From: Phellopilus nigrolimitatus
Lineage: Eukaryota > Basidiomycota > Agaricomycetes > Hymenochaetales > Hymenochaetaceae
DNA length: 64,000 nt
Direction: 5' to 3'
NCBI GenBank assembly: GCA_021029095.1
Contig: JAJOHG010000012.1
Span: 248,001-312,000, forward strand
Positions 11,750 through 20,932 of the stretch are shown here, in pieces. Position 1 is the stretch's first letter. Every line of letters starts with the position of its first letter. The notes under the pieces are model-generated. The model saw only the letters and a list, made by a program, of their open reading frames with translations. It did no database searches and was not told the DNA's origin. Made by a program: the position numbers and the translations under genes.

Positions 11750-12750
11750 CACAACTCGAGTCTCAGAGCTGTGCGCACGTCGAATGACTGATCATCAACG
11801 ACATCTCCATCGGACTGAACCATCAAAAGCAGGTCCAAAATTCTCTGCATCTCGGCTTCGCCGTCCCAGTCGGAAACAGCCTCCATCGACTCCATCAACG
11901 GCGCCGAGACAGGGGCAGGCGCGGTGAGTGGAACGGCTGGCTCTTCGCCGAGAGTATCAGGAAGAGATGACGGCGGCCTCAACGCGACTCTTCAATCTGC
12001 TTACCCCTCTCCCATCACTGCCTCTCCGCGGGCGGACCATTGCGACAACCCCGAGTGCCAGCACACCGGTTGCGGACGAGGCAGCCATGGACGCGTGGAT
12101 TCGCGAAGTCTTCTCGGGCTCACCCGTCGTTCCACACGGCGGACGCCACCTATGCTAGGTGACGAGTGGGCTCGGACTCATCTGCATCTATGATAATGCT
12201 CGCGTTCAAGACGGTCAGCGAGGGGGTGATGGAAAATACCGGCGTCGTGTGAAAGACCGGCGTAGAGGGGACGAGGACGGGGAAAATCGTCGTCGAATTA
12301 GAGGAAGACGGCGATGTGTTCGATGGATAGCCAGTAGGAGTAAATGTGGAAGGTGTCGGAAGCCCTTGATAGCGAGGACCTTCATTACAGCCTCCCAGCC
12401 CTTCTCGAGGGACTTGATCCTCTCTTTAAGTTCTGCGCTCTCCCTCTCGCGCGCCTTCTCGTGATCCAGTTCCTCCTCCTGTCTTCTGGCATCCGTGCGT
12501 TGCTTGGAGTCAGAGGTATGCGTGCCCGCCCTGAGAAGCCTGTTCTCCTCCTTGAGCTCGGCGTTGCGGCGCTCCATGGCGGTGTACTGCGCCTTGCGCT
12601 TGTCCCGGGAGTTCTGGGCAGTGATACGGTTGCGGTGGGCGGCGGCGGCGACGACGAGGGGTACCTTCTCGACCTGCTCGACGCGGTGGCCGCATGCGAG
12701 GACGAGCGCGGCGAAGCGGCGCTGGCTCTGGCTTGCGACACGGACGCATC
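11750..12750 (-). pseudogene. Captured bZIP transcription factor fragment (HAC1/XBP1-like basic region)
   Basis: On the minus strand from about 12745 the frame reads a bZIP: HRNRITAQNSRDKRKAQYTA is a basic region with the N-x-x-A-Q-x-S-R signature. A leucine-zipper-like coil follows (MERRNAELKEENRLLRAG) and then RESAELKERIKSLEKGWEAV. The frame then shifts by one base at about 12374, continues as a Ser/Thr/Pro-rich tail (FPVLVPSTPVFHTTPVFS) and meets a TAG at about 12155. A second segment at about 11990-11750 (ESMEAVSDWDGEAEMQRIL) looks like the C-terminal exon. Basic region plus aromatic-poor Ser/Thr tail resemble basidiomycete HAC1-type factors of the unfolded-protein response. The shift and stop make this copy a pseudogene inside the element. 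Confidence 0.72.
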
Positions 12751-12811
12751 AGCTAAAGAACAGATAGCACATAAGAATCGGAACACGTACCAGTGACCCT
12801 CCGCTGCCCGT

Positions 12812-12912
12812 CCATGGGCAGTTCCTTTCTCCACATTCCCGGGGTCGCAAAGGGAGGACATGACCGTTGTCATGTCCCAGCCGGCCTTCGTGCGGGACTG
12901 CGCGACACGGAC
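12812..12912 (-). pseudogene. Captured 40S ribosomal protein S0 fragment, copy 1 (diverged)
   Basis: The minus strand reads SRTKAGWDMTTVMSSLCDPG. This corresponds position by position to the better preserved copy at 15380-15605 ([20 protein letters not shown]), and the two match at DNA level too. It is a short decayed piece from the C-terminal third of ribosomal protein S0 (uS2). Confidence 0.55.
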
Positions 12913-13244
12913 ACGAGCTAAACGGCCGTTGAGATTGCGGAAAAGAGAGTTGAGGGGGCGGCAAGTCGTTGGTGCTGGTGTCGGTGCGGGTGCAGGTGTT
13001 GGTGGACCAAAAAAGCGAGTCACACAGCACAAGAGAGCGCGGCCGAGCAAGTAGTGAGACAGCAAGCCAGAGGACGACAGCGACGCAGACGACGTAGACG
13101 ACGTCGTGAAAAAAAGACGACGCGTCATCATCGGCACTGATCCGCGGTCCAAATCGAGTAATATTTTGTTTTGCGACATTGTGGCTAGAAGAAACGGACA
13201 GTGGTATATTAATTTCTGCTTGTTCTGTGCCACATTAAAATACG

Positions 13245-14100
13245 AAAAAATAATTATAATTTACTCTATACTATAATTCATTGATTCCTAATTTTAGGGC
13301 CTCCAGGAACAAGAATATATGGAGTTATAAAGGAACTACACTGATGAGCCGCTTTCAACAGCATTACAGTCAAGGTCTTAGATTTTTATAAATTGGACAG
13401 TTCATGCTAGAAAGCTCAGATTTTACAGAGCAGTAGATATATGTACAGTAAGCATTAAATAAAAACTACAGGCTGAGGACTGTGGTCTTCGGCACTCAAC
13501 AATCAAAATGTGTGTGATTTTAGTGAATTCAGGTCCGAGACGGCCTGTTTTTGTCTTATTTTAATTCATCCCCAGCTTAATAAATTCTGATAACTTGGGA
13601 AATACATATATGCATATAAATAATTCATTTCTAAGTGTTAGATTGGAAAATTAGAAGAAGTGGCTGTCAGGGTGTCTATTTGAGTCGGACAAGACAAGTT
13701 TGCAACAGAATCTGCACGCTGTTCATGCTTCAAAACGCTATTTTCGAGATAGCATGTTTCTACTTATTCCACAGCTCATCGGACACACAGATAATTTTAC
13801 ACTAGTAGCATAGTTCTATTCAAAAAAACAATCGCCTCAATCCGTCCACTCGATCACATTGTAGAAAATAATCAGTAAAACTGCAAAAAGAAGGTTTTAC
13901 ATGGGAAAGACATGAGTATATGCTTAATCTAAAATCATCCAGAAAGATCGGGACATCGTGAATTTTCAAATATGTAGGAGTAATATATATTTAATCCCTC
14001 AGAAAATTCCAAGGTCAACGGCGATGTATTGGATGTTGTATAAATCATTTAAAGTGCACTCGGAAGCTAGTGCACGAGCACCGCGCGGGAAGTGCCGAGA
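13245..14100. other. AT-rich core of the element, no gene
   Basis: This 850-bp block is markedly AT-richer than its flanks and has no open frame of note. A short plus-strand segment at 14117-14179 starts with ATG (MSLVDNNNDVHGLNS) and runs to a GTAAGT donor, with a TTTTTTCAG acceptor at about 14236, like a captured first exon. The remainder of that gene is not recognisable. Confidence 0.5.
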
Positions 14101-14264
14101 GACGCGGACGTCGTCTTGATGTCGCTTGTCGACAACAACAACGACGTCCACGGCCTCAATAGCGCAACAAAAACCTCAGGTAAGTACGAAAAACTTTTTA
14201 TCTACTTATAATGATGTTCTGACATCTTTTTTCAGACCTTTTTGTGCAGTCAGGACCGCTGCAG

Positions 14265-14875
14265 GGCACGCCAGCAGCTTGTGCGGCACGCACGGCCGCG
14301 CCCCTGTGTGTGGACACAACACGCACGTTCTTTCTTGTGCGGCCGCCCTCTTTCGCTCACAGTGCACGGCGCTCCCGCACGGGCACTGTTTCTCTTGGTC
14401 TTTCTTTCTCTCGCGGTCTCCCTCTCTCGTGGTCTCCGTCTCTTGCGGTCTCTCTCCCGGCTACCCTTTCTTGCGGCTTCCCTTTCTCACGGTCGACACG
14501 TCTCGCGGTACGCTTCAAATCCACAGATGACATCCGCGCTGCCTCGTCATACTGAGAACGCGCGGATGGAGACTCAATCTGCCCTGCGGTCGGGATGGTG
14601 GCCGAACAAGCGGCGCGTACGGCCGTCCTCTTCTGTGTGGGCACGGCACGCTCGCTCGTACGTCCTCCCTCCCATACGGCCTCTTTCTCGCACGCCCTTG
14701 CTCCCGCGCATTTCCTCTCGCGCGGTTTGCCTTTCGCGCGGCCGACCCTTGTGCAGCCGACACACCGTGTGCTCAAGCGCGGCACGAACAGCAGCCTCTC
14801 CCATGACCTCCCTCTCCGCTTCAAATCCAGTAGATGACATCCACGCTGCCCCGTCATAACGAGAACATGCTGGAC
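14265..14875 (+). repeat. Two diverged ~300-bp tandem copies, C/T-rich
   Basis: The clearest shared block is TTCAAATCCA(C/G) followed by TGACATCC(G/A)CGCTGCC, at 14513-14555 and 14819-14865. The preceding 250 bases of each copy share looser TGTGTGGGCAC-type and CTCGCGCGG-type motifs. Between 14395 and 14510 a 14-base TCTCGCGGTCTCCC-like unit recurs several times. This is non-coding repeat within the element. Confidence 0.6.
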
Positions 14876-14984
14876 GCACGCGCAGATGCCCCGCCGTCTT
14901 TCCCTCCTGTCTCTCGCACGAAGACCTCTGCGAACAGATTCGCCATTCCTTTCCTTTCGCATCCCTCGTGCGCAGGGCCGCGCT

Positions 14985-15060
14985 ACACAGGCGGAGTACC
15001 ACGCGCCTCTTGTGAGGCTCATCGCGTGGCGTGCCTTGTTCGTCGGGATCGCGACGTCGA
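14985..15060 (-). pseudogene. Captured 40S ribosomal protein S0 fragment, copy 2
   Basis: The minus strand reads VDVAIPTNKARHAMSL, matching the conserved segment of ribosomal protein S0/SA (uS2) just before its tryptophan-rich turn. The same segment in copy 3 (15520-15605) reads VDVTILTNKARYAVGLI. Both copies are in the same orientation about 550 bp apart. The match ends after about 25 codons. Confidence 0.7.
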
Positions 15061-15084
15061 CGGACTGCAGCGATGCGTCCGTGT

Positions 15085-15365
15085 CACTCAGCGCGGCGAC
15101 AGGAGTACTCGCATATGCCGCTTCGCGGGTGTACGCGCGGTTCCATCACGACGTACATCCACGCTCGTTGAACGAGCGCGTGATGTAGTTCGTGAGTCTG
15201 TCTGCCCGTTGTCTCCCCCCTCCCTGCCAGCGTGCGTTCGTGCAAAATCGAGGATGCGACGAACTGCAGCGGTGCGTCCATGCCGCTCAGCACGTACGTC
15301 GCTTCCGGGAACACCTCGTCTACGTGTGGGCTCTCGAATTTGAACAGACATGGCTTGTTGATGAG
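15085..15365 (-). repeat. Internal inverted duplicate of 11470-11720
   Basis: The minus strand here and the plus strand at 11500-11720 give parallel sequences (for example GATTTTG.ACGAACGCACACTG and ATCACGCGCTCGTTCAACGAGCG). The core of the element is therefore also partly palindromic. The frame (SSILHERTLAGRGETTGR) stays open but matches no family I know. Confidence 0.6.
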
Positions 15366-15379
15366 CGCATGGGTCCGAC

Positions 15380-15605
15380 GTCTTTCCTGTTCGTCACAAG
15401 GGCTTTGTTCTGTGCCTCCTGCTGCTGCTGCTTCTCGATTTCCTCCGGGTCGCGGTAGAAGAACATGTCGGTCATTACATCCCAGCTGTCCTTTGTGCGC
15501 GGGACTGTGCAGCGCAGGCGGAGCACCTCGCGGCAGAGTAGCCATCAAATGAGGCCGACCGCATAGCGCGCCTTGTTCGTCAGAATCGTGACGTCGACGA
15601 TCCAC
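15380..15605 (-). pseudogene. Captured 40S ribosomal protein S0 fragment, copy 3 (best preserved)
   Basis: The minus strand reads VDVTILTNKARYAVGLI, a TGA in place of a conserved tryptophan codon, then [17 protein letters not shown], then [20 protein letters not shown]. This is unmistakably the C-terminal part of ribosomal protein S0 (human RPSA, uS2), a component of the 40S head-platform. The stop codon and the absence of both the N-terminal two-thirds and any start show it is a captured, dead fragment. Its strand is the same as that of the other captured genes. Confidence 0.85.
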
Positions 15606-15639
15606 GGTAGCACAAACGCGTCCTCGCGGGCCGGGGTGC

Positions 15640-16240
15640 AGCGCCGCTCGCGGTCTTTAGGGTGAGGGTTAGTGGCACGGAGGGGGAGTGCGCACGGAAG
15701 AGGAGCGTGTTGGGCGCGTTGGACGTGAGCGACTGGATGGTGAAGCCCGATGTGCCCGGAAGCGTGGTGAGGGTGGTGGAGGTGTTTATCGCGCTTTTAG
15801 TGGAGATCAACTTGATTGGGACGGGAAGAGAGGGGGAGGGAGGACGCACCCACTGCTCGTCTTGAGGAGCAGTTCGGTCGCGCGCGAGCTCACGCTGCCT
15901 CCATTGGCGTGCGACATGGAGGCGGACGCAGCGACGATCGCGCTGGACATGACGGTTTGAGCGAGGGAGACGTGTGGCACGACCTCATGATGGGTGCGTT
16001 GGACGTCTTGAGCGTGCCGGCCTGCACGTCTATGTTCTGTTTTATTTTTTTTCTCCTTCTTTTTTTGATTTCTTCTCGCGAGCTCCGTAGAACAAATAGG
16101 ACTCGAGCAGACAGAAAGCGGACTTCTGCGGCGATGCCAGCGTTTTTCGTCTTCAGATCGAGCGGGCGGAATGCGAGACCCGCCGCGAGCCTGTGGCGGA
16201 AGTTATTGAAATCCGTCTCGAGCTTCTTGTGCACGCATCC
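15640..16240 (-). pseudogene. Captured fragment of an unidentified gene
   Basis: The minus strand frame ending near 15640 contains TTLPGTSGFTIQSLTSNAPN and VPLTLTLKTASGAAP, a repetitive beta-strand-like composition. Upstream (16240-15890) lies a frame with FRHRLAAGLAFRPLDLKTK. The two could be exons of one gene, perhaps one of the Ser/Thr-rich adhesin-like basidiomycete proteins, but I cannot name it. There is no convincing start or end. Confidence 0.4.
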
Positions 16241-17804
16241 TGGCACGGTGCAGGACGACGTTGAAGCACAGCATGTCGCGCGGGAGCAGTTCGCGCAACA
16301 TCAAGACGCATACGTGCGCAGGCGGCTTTAGAACGATGCACGCGCATGCATACAATCTCAAGACACACGACCTCAAGACAGCTGTATTTAATGTGCGCCG
16401 CTTGCTTGCTCCGTGCAAGTGGCAACTCCTTGTTTTCATCCTGTAACGAATCCCATATGGTTTCAAATAGAAAAAAAAGGGTACGAGAATAGTAGAACAG
16501 ACTACACTTTCCAGAACAAATAAGTCGGGTTTCTGATTTCTTGGCTGAAGCTGCGCGAAGTGTTGCCGAACGGCGGGCAGGGGATCTGCTTATGTGATGC
16601 CGACGGATCGGCGCGCCATAAGCTAGCGAGATAGATAGATCAATAGAAGCAGTCTAAATTATTTGTAATTAGCTCCTCCCGCCGGCAACAGCCCTATCCA
16701 ATTTTGGATAAGTCTCTGGATTTGCCGGCCATGCTGTGGCAGCCATGGCCGGCAAGCCCTGAGGCTACCCGGTGTTAAATAACCACATTTGCTTAATCAA
16801 CCTTATTATAATGTATTCTAAGTTGTGTAACACTTGAGGTTTCCAGTTTGTCTTGAGTATCATTTGACTGACTAAGATATTCCAAGCTTGGGCACCCCCA
16901 TCTTTTGGGCACCCCCATCTTTTGGGCACCCCCATCTTTTGGGAATGCCCATGGGCACGCCCAAGCTTTGGGAATGCCCATGGGCATGCCCAAGCTTTGG
17001 GGATGCCCATGGGCATGCCCATAGTGGGAATGTCCTAATTTGGGCATGCTCATGGTGGGCATGCCCAAAGCTTGGGGATGCCCATGGTGGGAATGCCCAA
17101 GCTGAGGCTCCCCAAACTTTGGGAATACCTTATATAATTACATAGCAATGCTATATAGTGCTTTAAAGTCAGATAATACTATCTACACTGCATGCACTAT
17201 TTTAGTCTCATGAATACAACTTGTGTGATCCTACACATATTTTTTGCACTGTCCAAATATGAGCTTGTGCATCATGACACCAACTTTACAATAAGAGTTG
17301 TAGAGAAAGCATTATACATGTGTATATAGACGTGTAGTGTAAAAAGAAAGCCTGCATCTACATTGTGAATTAATTTTCTGCATTTTGTCAGATGCCCCAA
17401 CTGATTTTTGAACTAACCTGCATCTGATCAGCCCTAGCCAAACCCTGGTGGCCCAGACCAGTTTTAAACTGTAGTTCAGGCCTTAATTGGTATTATAGCA
17501 TACCAATATAATGCTAGATACAATGCATGCAACAGGGACAATATTTATATAATTAGGTCCAATTATCTGGGAATTCCCATACCAGGGCCCCCTGACAGCC
17601 AGTGACAAGTTATGGGATTCCCCAAGAATGGGCATTCCCAAAGACCCTGAAATACACCCGGGGATCCCCACAGTTGGGCATGCCCAAGCATATGGGCATG
17701 CCCATCAGCCATGGGACTCACATAACCAAGCAGGACCTATTAGGAGGAACCCTCATATGGGTCGGTCCTACCTAATAGGTCCACCGTAGGGGGGTGCCTG
17801 AAGT
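16240..17804 (-). repeat. Right terminal inverted repeat of the palindromic element
   Basis: Reverse-complement partner of 9574-11450. The outermost 330 bases are the best conserved. The right arm lacks the 10790-10930 block and the 77-bp repeat pair, so the arms have diverged by insertions and deletions as well as substitutions. Confidence 0.8.
16889..17110 (+). repeat. Right array of palindromes and a 17-bp tandem unit
   Basis: A 17-base unit, GGGCACCCCCATCTTTT, is repeated three times from 16889. It is followed by alternating GGGCATGCCC palindromes and GCCCATGGGCATG blocks up to 17110. It occupies the position equivalent to the left array, but the tandem unit is different, so the two arrays expanded independently. 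Confidence 0.8.
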
Positions 17805-18701
17805 GTGAGGCGCGGCGTGAGTGAAAGGTGCGTGATACGGAGGCCTGCGCTCTCGAGGACCTTCACAAGCATGCGGACATGGGAAAAAATATTGATGAAG
17901 TATAAAAAAAGCGTCGCACCAGTTAAAGAAAAGGGAAATAAGAAGACGTTGGCCGGCGCACCTGCTTATAGTCCTCGATGGACGGGAAGTACCACGGGTC
18001 GAGCGCAGCAGGGTCAAACCCGCGCCGCCTCAATACGGTGTGTATTGCCATCCTGAGACCTAAAGCGCAAGTTTCAATCATTGAAATTAGATCGAAGCTC
18101 TCAGTCAAAATCTAGAAAACAACCCACCAACACAGTTAGTGAACCCGCCCATCTCCCCAACGAATCGGCCCTTTTCCCTCAAGATGCGCGCGACACCCAC
18201 GGCGACACTACGAGGGTCACGCTTACACCAGTGCAACGCCGCGTTTGTGAAAACAGCGTCGAATGTATAATCGAAAGATGCAGGAAGGGACGCGGAAATT
18301 TCGGATGCAACGCTCGGAGATGGCGGAAGATGCAAGTCCTGGGCGTCGCCGACAAAGCACGCCGATACACCGTTTTGGCGGGCTTTCTCGACCTTAAGTA
18401 TATTTGTAACAATATATCAGTAAGTGTCTATGCTGAGAGCCAATGGATTTCGCACCATGCTCGTGCTCGAGTCCACGCCGAGCACGACTCCCGCCTCGCC
18501 AACCAGTTTCGCAAGCTGGGTTGTGAGCTCGCCGCTTCCGCAACCGAGGTCTAGGATGCGTTCGCCCGGTTGCGCGTTAAGCAATGCAAATACGGGCGCG
18601 GTGAACTCGTTCGAGTACACGAAAGACGCGACCGCGTTGTACTTGTCCGCGGACCATGAATCCGCGTGGACACCAGAAACGGGGGTGTCTGTGGTACTCA
18701 T
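17805..18701 (-). pseudogene. SAM-dependent methyltransferase, N-terminal part, interrupted
   Basis: The ATG at 18701 starts a class I methyltransferase. Motif I is ILDLGCGSGELT, motif II ends GVDSSTSM, and post-motif segments read FVGDAQDLHLP and FDAVFTNAALHWC, then RILREKGRFVGEMGGF. Exon 1 is 18456-18701, and an intron (18393-18455) leads to exon 2. Two further introns (ends at about 18131/18062 and 17946/17850) restore a frame through PWYFPSIEDYK to VLESAGLRITHLSLTPRL, where the 8.2-kb element interrupts. The last exon continues at 9354-9573. Trans-aconitate/ubiquinone-type (type 11/25) small-molecule methyltransferases look most similar; the substrate is unknown. Apart from the insertion I see no other damage. 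Confidence 0.85.
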
Positions 18702-19454
18702 TTAGAGGTTGCAGAGGTTCAAATGCTACGAGATAGAGGAAAGCATGGCTTTGCTTGAATATATCCTATACGAGCGCGAGCGAGCAAGGGCGGCTGAGTT
18801 TTCGGCCGACGCGTGTGACGAATTCAGTAAGTCCGAAACACAGATTCACTCGACTCGGCCGAGACAGAACCGAAACATAAAAATATTAAAAATGTGGTTT
18901 GGGTAGTGACGAGGATGCTACTGTATAGTGTAGAGTGAGCCGCCATCTGGAAAAAAAGGCGAAACGGCAGATGGGAAAACTGTGTCATAGCTACGAAAAG
19001 CAAGATATCAGTACGAGCATTAAAGCCAAGACAGGGGAGTTGAACTAGCGAGTAAACAGCGGCCAGAACTCCATCTTTTCGAGAAAAAGAACATAACCAC
19101 TAAATTCAAGATTCATGAGGAACAGGAATATGTCTACCAGGAAGCATGCCAGACTTGAAACGTAGACACATCATCTGATCTTCCAAGAGCAGTTCCAGCA
19201 TGCTAGTGTGATATTTCAAGACAACTCTTCAATAGCTAATATTCAAAAGAAGCAAAGAAGCTGCAGAGACAAGACAGAAAGAAAATTTGATAGCGAGCTC
19301 GAGTTCAAGCGGAGGTAAGAAGCGGTCCAAAATGTTGCGTCATTCCATCAAGTTGATGTGATTGCACCGCCACGTAACATGACGTCACGTAGCGTCGCAG
19401 TGTAGGCAGCTGATAGCGGACCGGGATAGACTGCCTTTCTTTGCAACCACCACC
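18702..19454. other. Intergenic between divergent genes
   Basis: About 750 bases between the methyltransferase start and the RRM gene start, which run in opposite directions. It is likely a shared promoter region. No repeat or RNA gene was noticed. Confidence 0.5.
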
Positions 19455-20697
19455 ATGTCGTCCAAGTATTTTGTCCACGTACGCATATACACACGCGCCC
19501 GATTTCTCGTATTCACATCATCGGCAGGTTTCTAACATCTCGCCAACGACCACCGAGCCGAAGCTGCATGACTTTTTTACGTGAGTCTCCGCATACATCC
19601 ATCATCGATGTTGTCGCTCTGGCTGCTGAGCGCAATTGCTCATACAACTCCCGTAGATTTTGCGGGACGTGAGTGTTATCATTCAATTTCCAGGTTTTAC
19701 GGCTATCTAAATCATAACTGGCGAAAGAATCGAGAGCATCGACTTCAAGGGTGCTGACGGCGAGTCGACCGTTTACTTTGAGAAACCGTCCGCCGTGACC
19801 ACCGCTTTGATGGTACGCGTCAAGCACGCTTAAGCAAGGCTGCAACTCACAACTGACTCGAAGCTCAATGGAGGAACGTTGGAAGGCGCACAGCTAACCG
19901 TCAAGACTGACGACCAGGAGCTCCCCGACGAAGACCGCGATGGTCCTCACCCCGATGGCGTGCCGTTCCATCAGTCGGATAAACCAAGGGCGGGCAGTGA
20001 GTTTTGAAGAAGACCAAGTTTTCTCTCAGTTGATATCCATTTTTTTTTCCTTCAGTTGCTGCCGAGTACCTTGCAATGGGCTACACACTCTCCGACTCAA
20101 TCCTCCAACGAGCCATTCATCTTGACAGTACGCCTTCGAACACTCAATCATCAGGATGCGTGTTTATATTTATATTTTTCTCATCGCATGAAGATCAGAA
20201 GGGCATTTCGAAACGCTTCCTGTCTTACTTCAATACTCTCGACACCACCGTTGGCGCGAAGGCTCTGGGACCTGACCAGACCGTTTCTGGCAAGGTGCAA
20301 TCCACTCTGAGTAGCGCGACGGATCGTGCGCGGAGTGTCGATGAGCAGAAGGGATACTCGAAATCTGCCAATGACGTATGTATATTTCCGGTGATCCATC
20401 AACAGTCCTATCATTTGTCTTGTTTTATTCTCAGCCCCTTTAGATCTTTTGATTACTATATGGAAGCTGACAGATACACAACAGTATTATAGCAAGGCGA
20501 TAGCGTCGCCCTCCGGTCAGAAAGTGAAGCTGTTCTATACGACCGCCGCTAAGCGGCTGTTCGACATTCACGAAGAGGCTCGCCGTATTGCGAAAAGCAA
20601 GGCGGGGGAGCCGGTCGCTGCTACTCCAACACCTGACTCTGCATCGAATGCCGATCAGAAGCCAGCGCAGCCCACGTCCGCACCAGAGAAGGCGTAA
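19455..20697 (+). CDS. Vip1-like RNA-recognition-motif protein
   Basis: The start at 19455 encodes MSSKYFVH; exon 1 is only 24 bases. Exon 2 (19528-19580) adds VSNISPTTTEPKLHDFFT and a 12-base micro-exon (19657-19668) supplies FCG, giving RNP2 and the following helix of an RRM. The next exon supplies IESIDFKG, STVYFEKPSAVTTALM (RNP1-like strand) and, after another intron, LNGGTLEGAQLTV. A long C-terminal part (AAEYLAMGYTLSDSILQRAI, KGISKRFLSYFNTLDTTVG, AKRLFDIHEEARRIAKS) is helical, and the tail is Ala/Pro/Thr-rich, stopping at 20697. The architecture matches fission-yeast Vip1 and its basidiomycete relatives, RNA-binding proteins of unclear role. Seven or so short introns are all GT-AG. The open frame is intact under this model. 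Confidence 0.85.
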
Positions 20698-20932
20698 GCA
20701 GAACGAGTAATGAAGGACCTGTGCCAGTCTAGTATATTATTTGACTGCCAATATACAATGTACAGAATCTTAGGATAATCTTTGTTCGAAGTTCGTTGAG
20801 AGGCACTATCACGTAAGTGGGTGCGAGATCGGCGCCATCATCCGTTTGTGGCAGTGAGTTGAACTCATGAAAATTTGAACTTTTGAGGATAACGTCAACG
20901 TCCAAGGCGTTGCGTACGAGCGCCTTTTGGAT

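Larger units (their letters stand above)
9574..17804. mobile_element. 8.2-kb palindromic Pack-type (MULE-like) element carrying host gene fragments
   Basis: The ends start ACTTCAGGCACCCCCCTAC and are inverted copies of each other, with 9-bp target duplications. The inverted repeats are exceptionally long and imperfect, about 1.9 kb on the left and 1.55 kb on the right, so most of the element folds back on itself. Each arm carries a cluster of GGGCATGCCC-like palindromes and a further conserved block (TTTGCCGGCCATG near 10945 and, inverted, near 16725). The core carries broken pieces of host genes (bZIP factor, ribosomal protein S0 three times, another unidentified gene). No transposase frame was found, so it is non-autonomous. 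The 9-bp duplication plus long terminal repeats plus captured genes fit a Pack-MULE. The family assignment is inference; boundaries are firm. Confidence 0.88.

Noticed and set aside
14357..15022. A 221-codon Arg/Glu-rich minus-strand frame.
   Set aside because: It is a low-complexity frame over the C/T-rich tandem repeats; only its first residues belong to the ribosomal S0 fragment.
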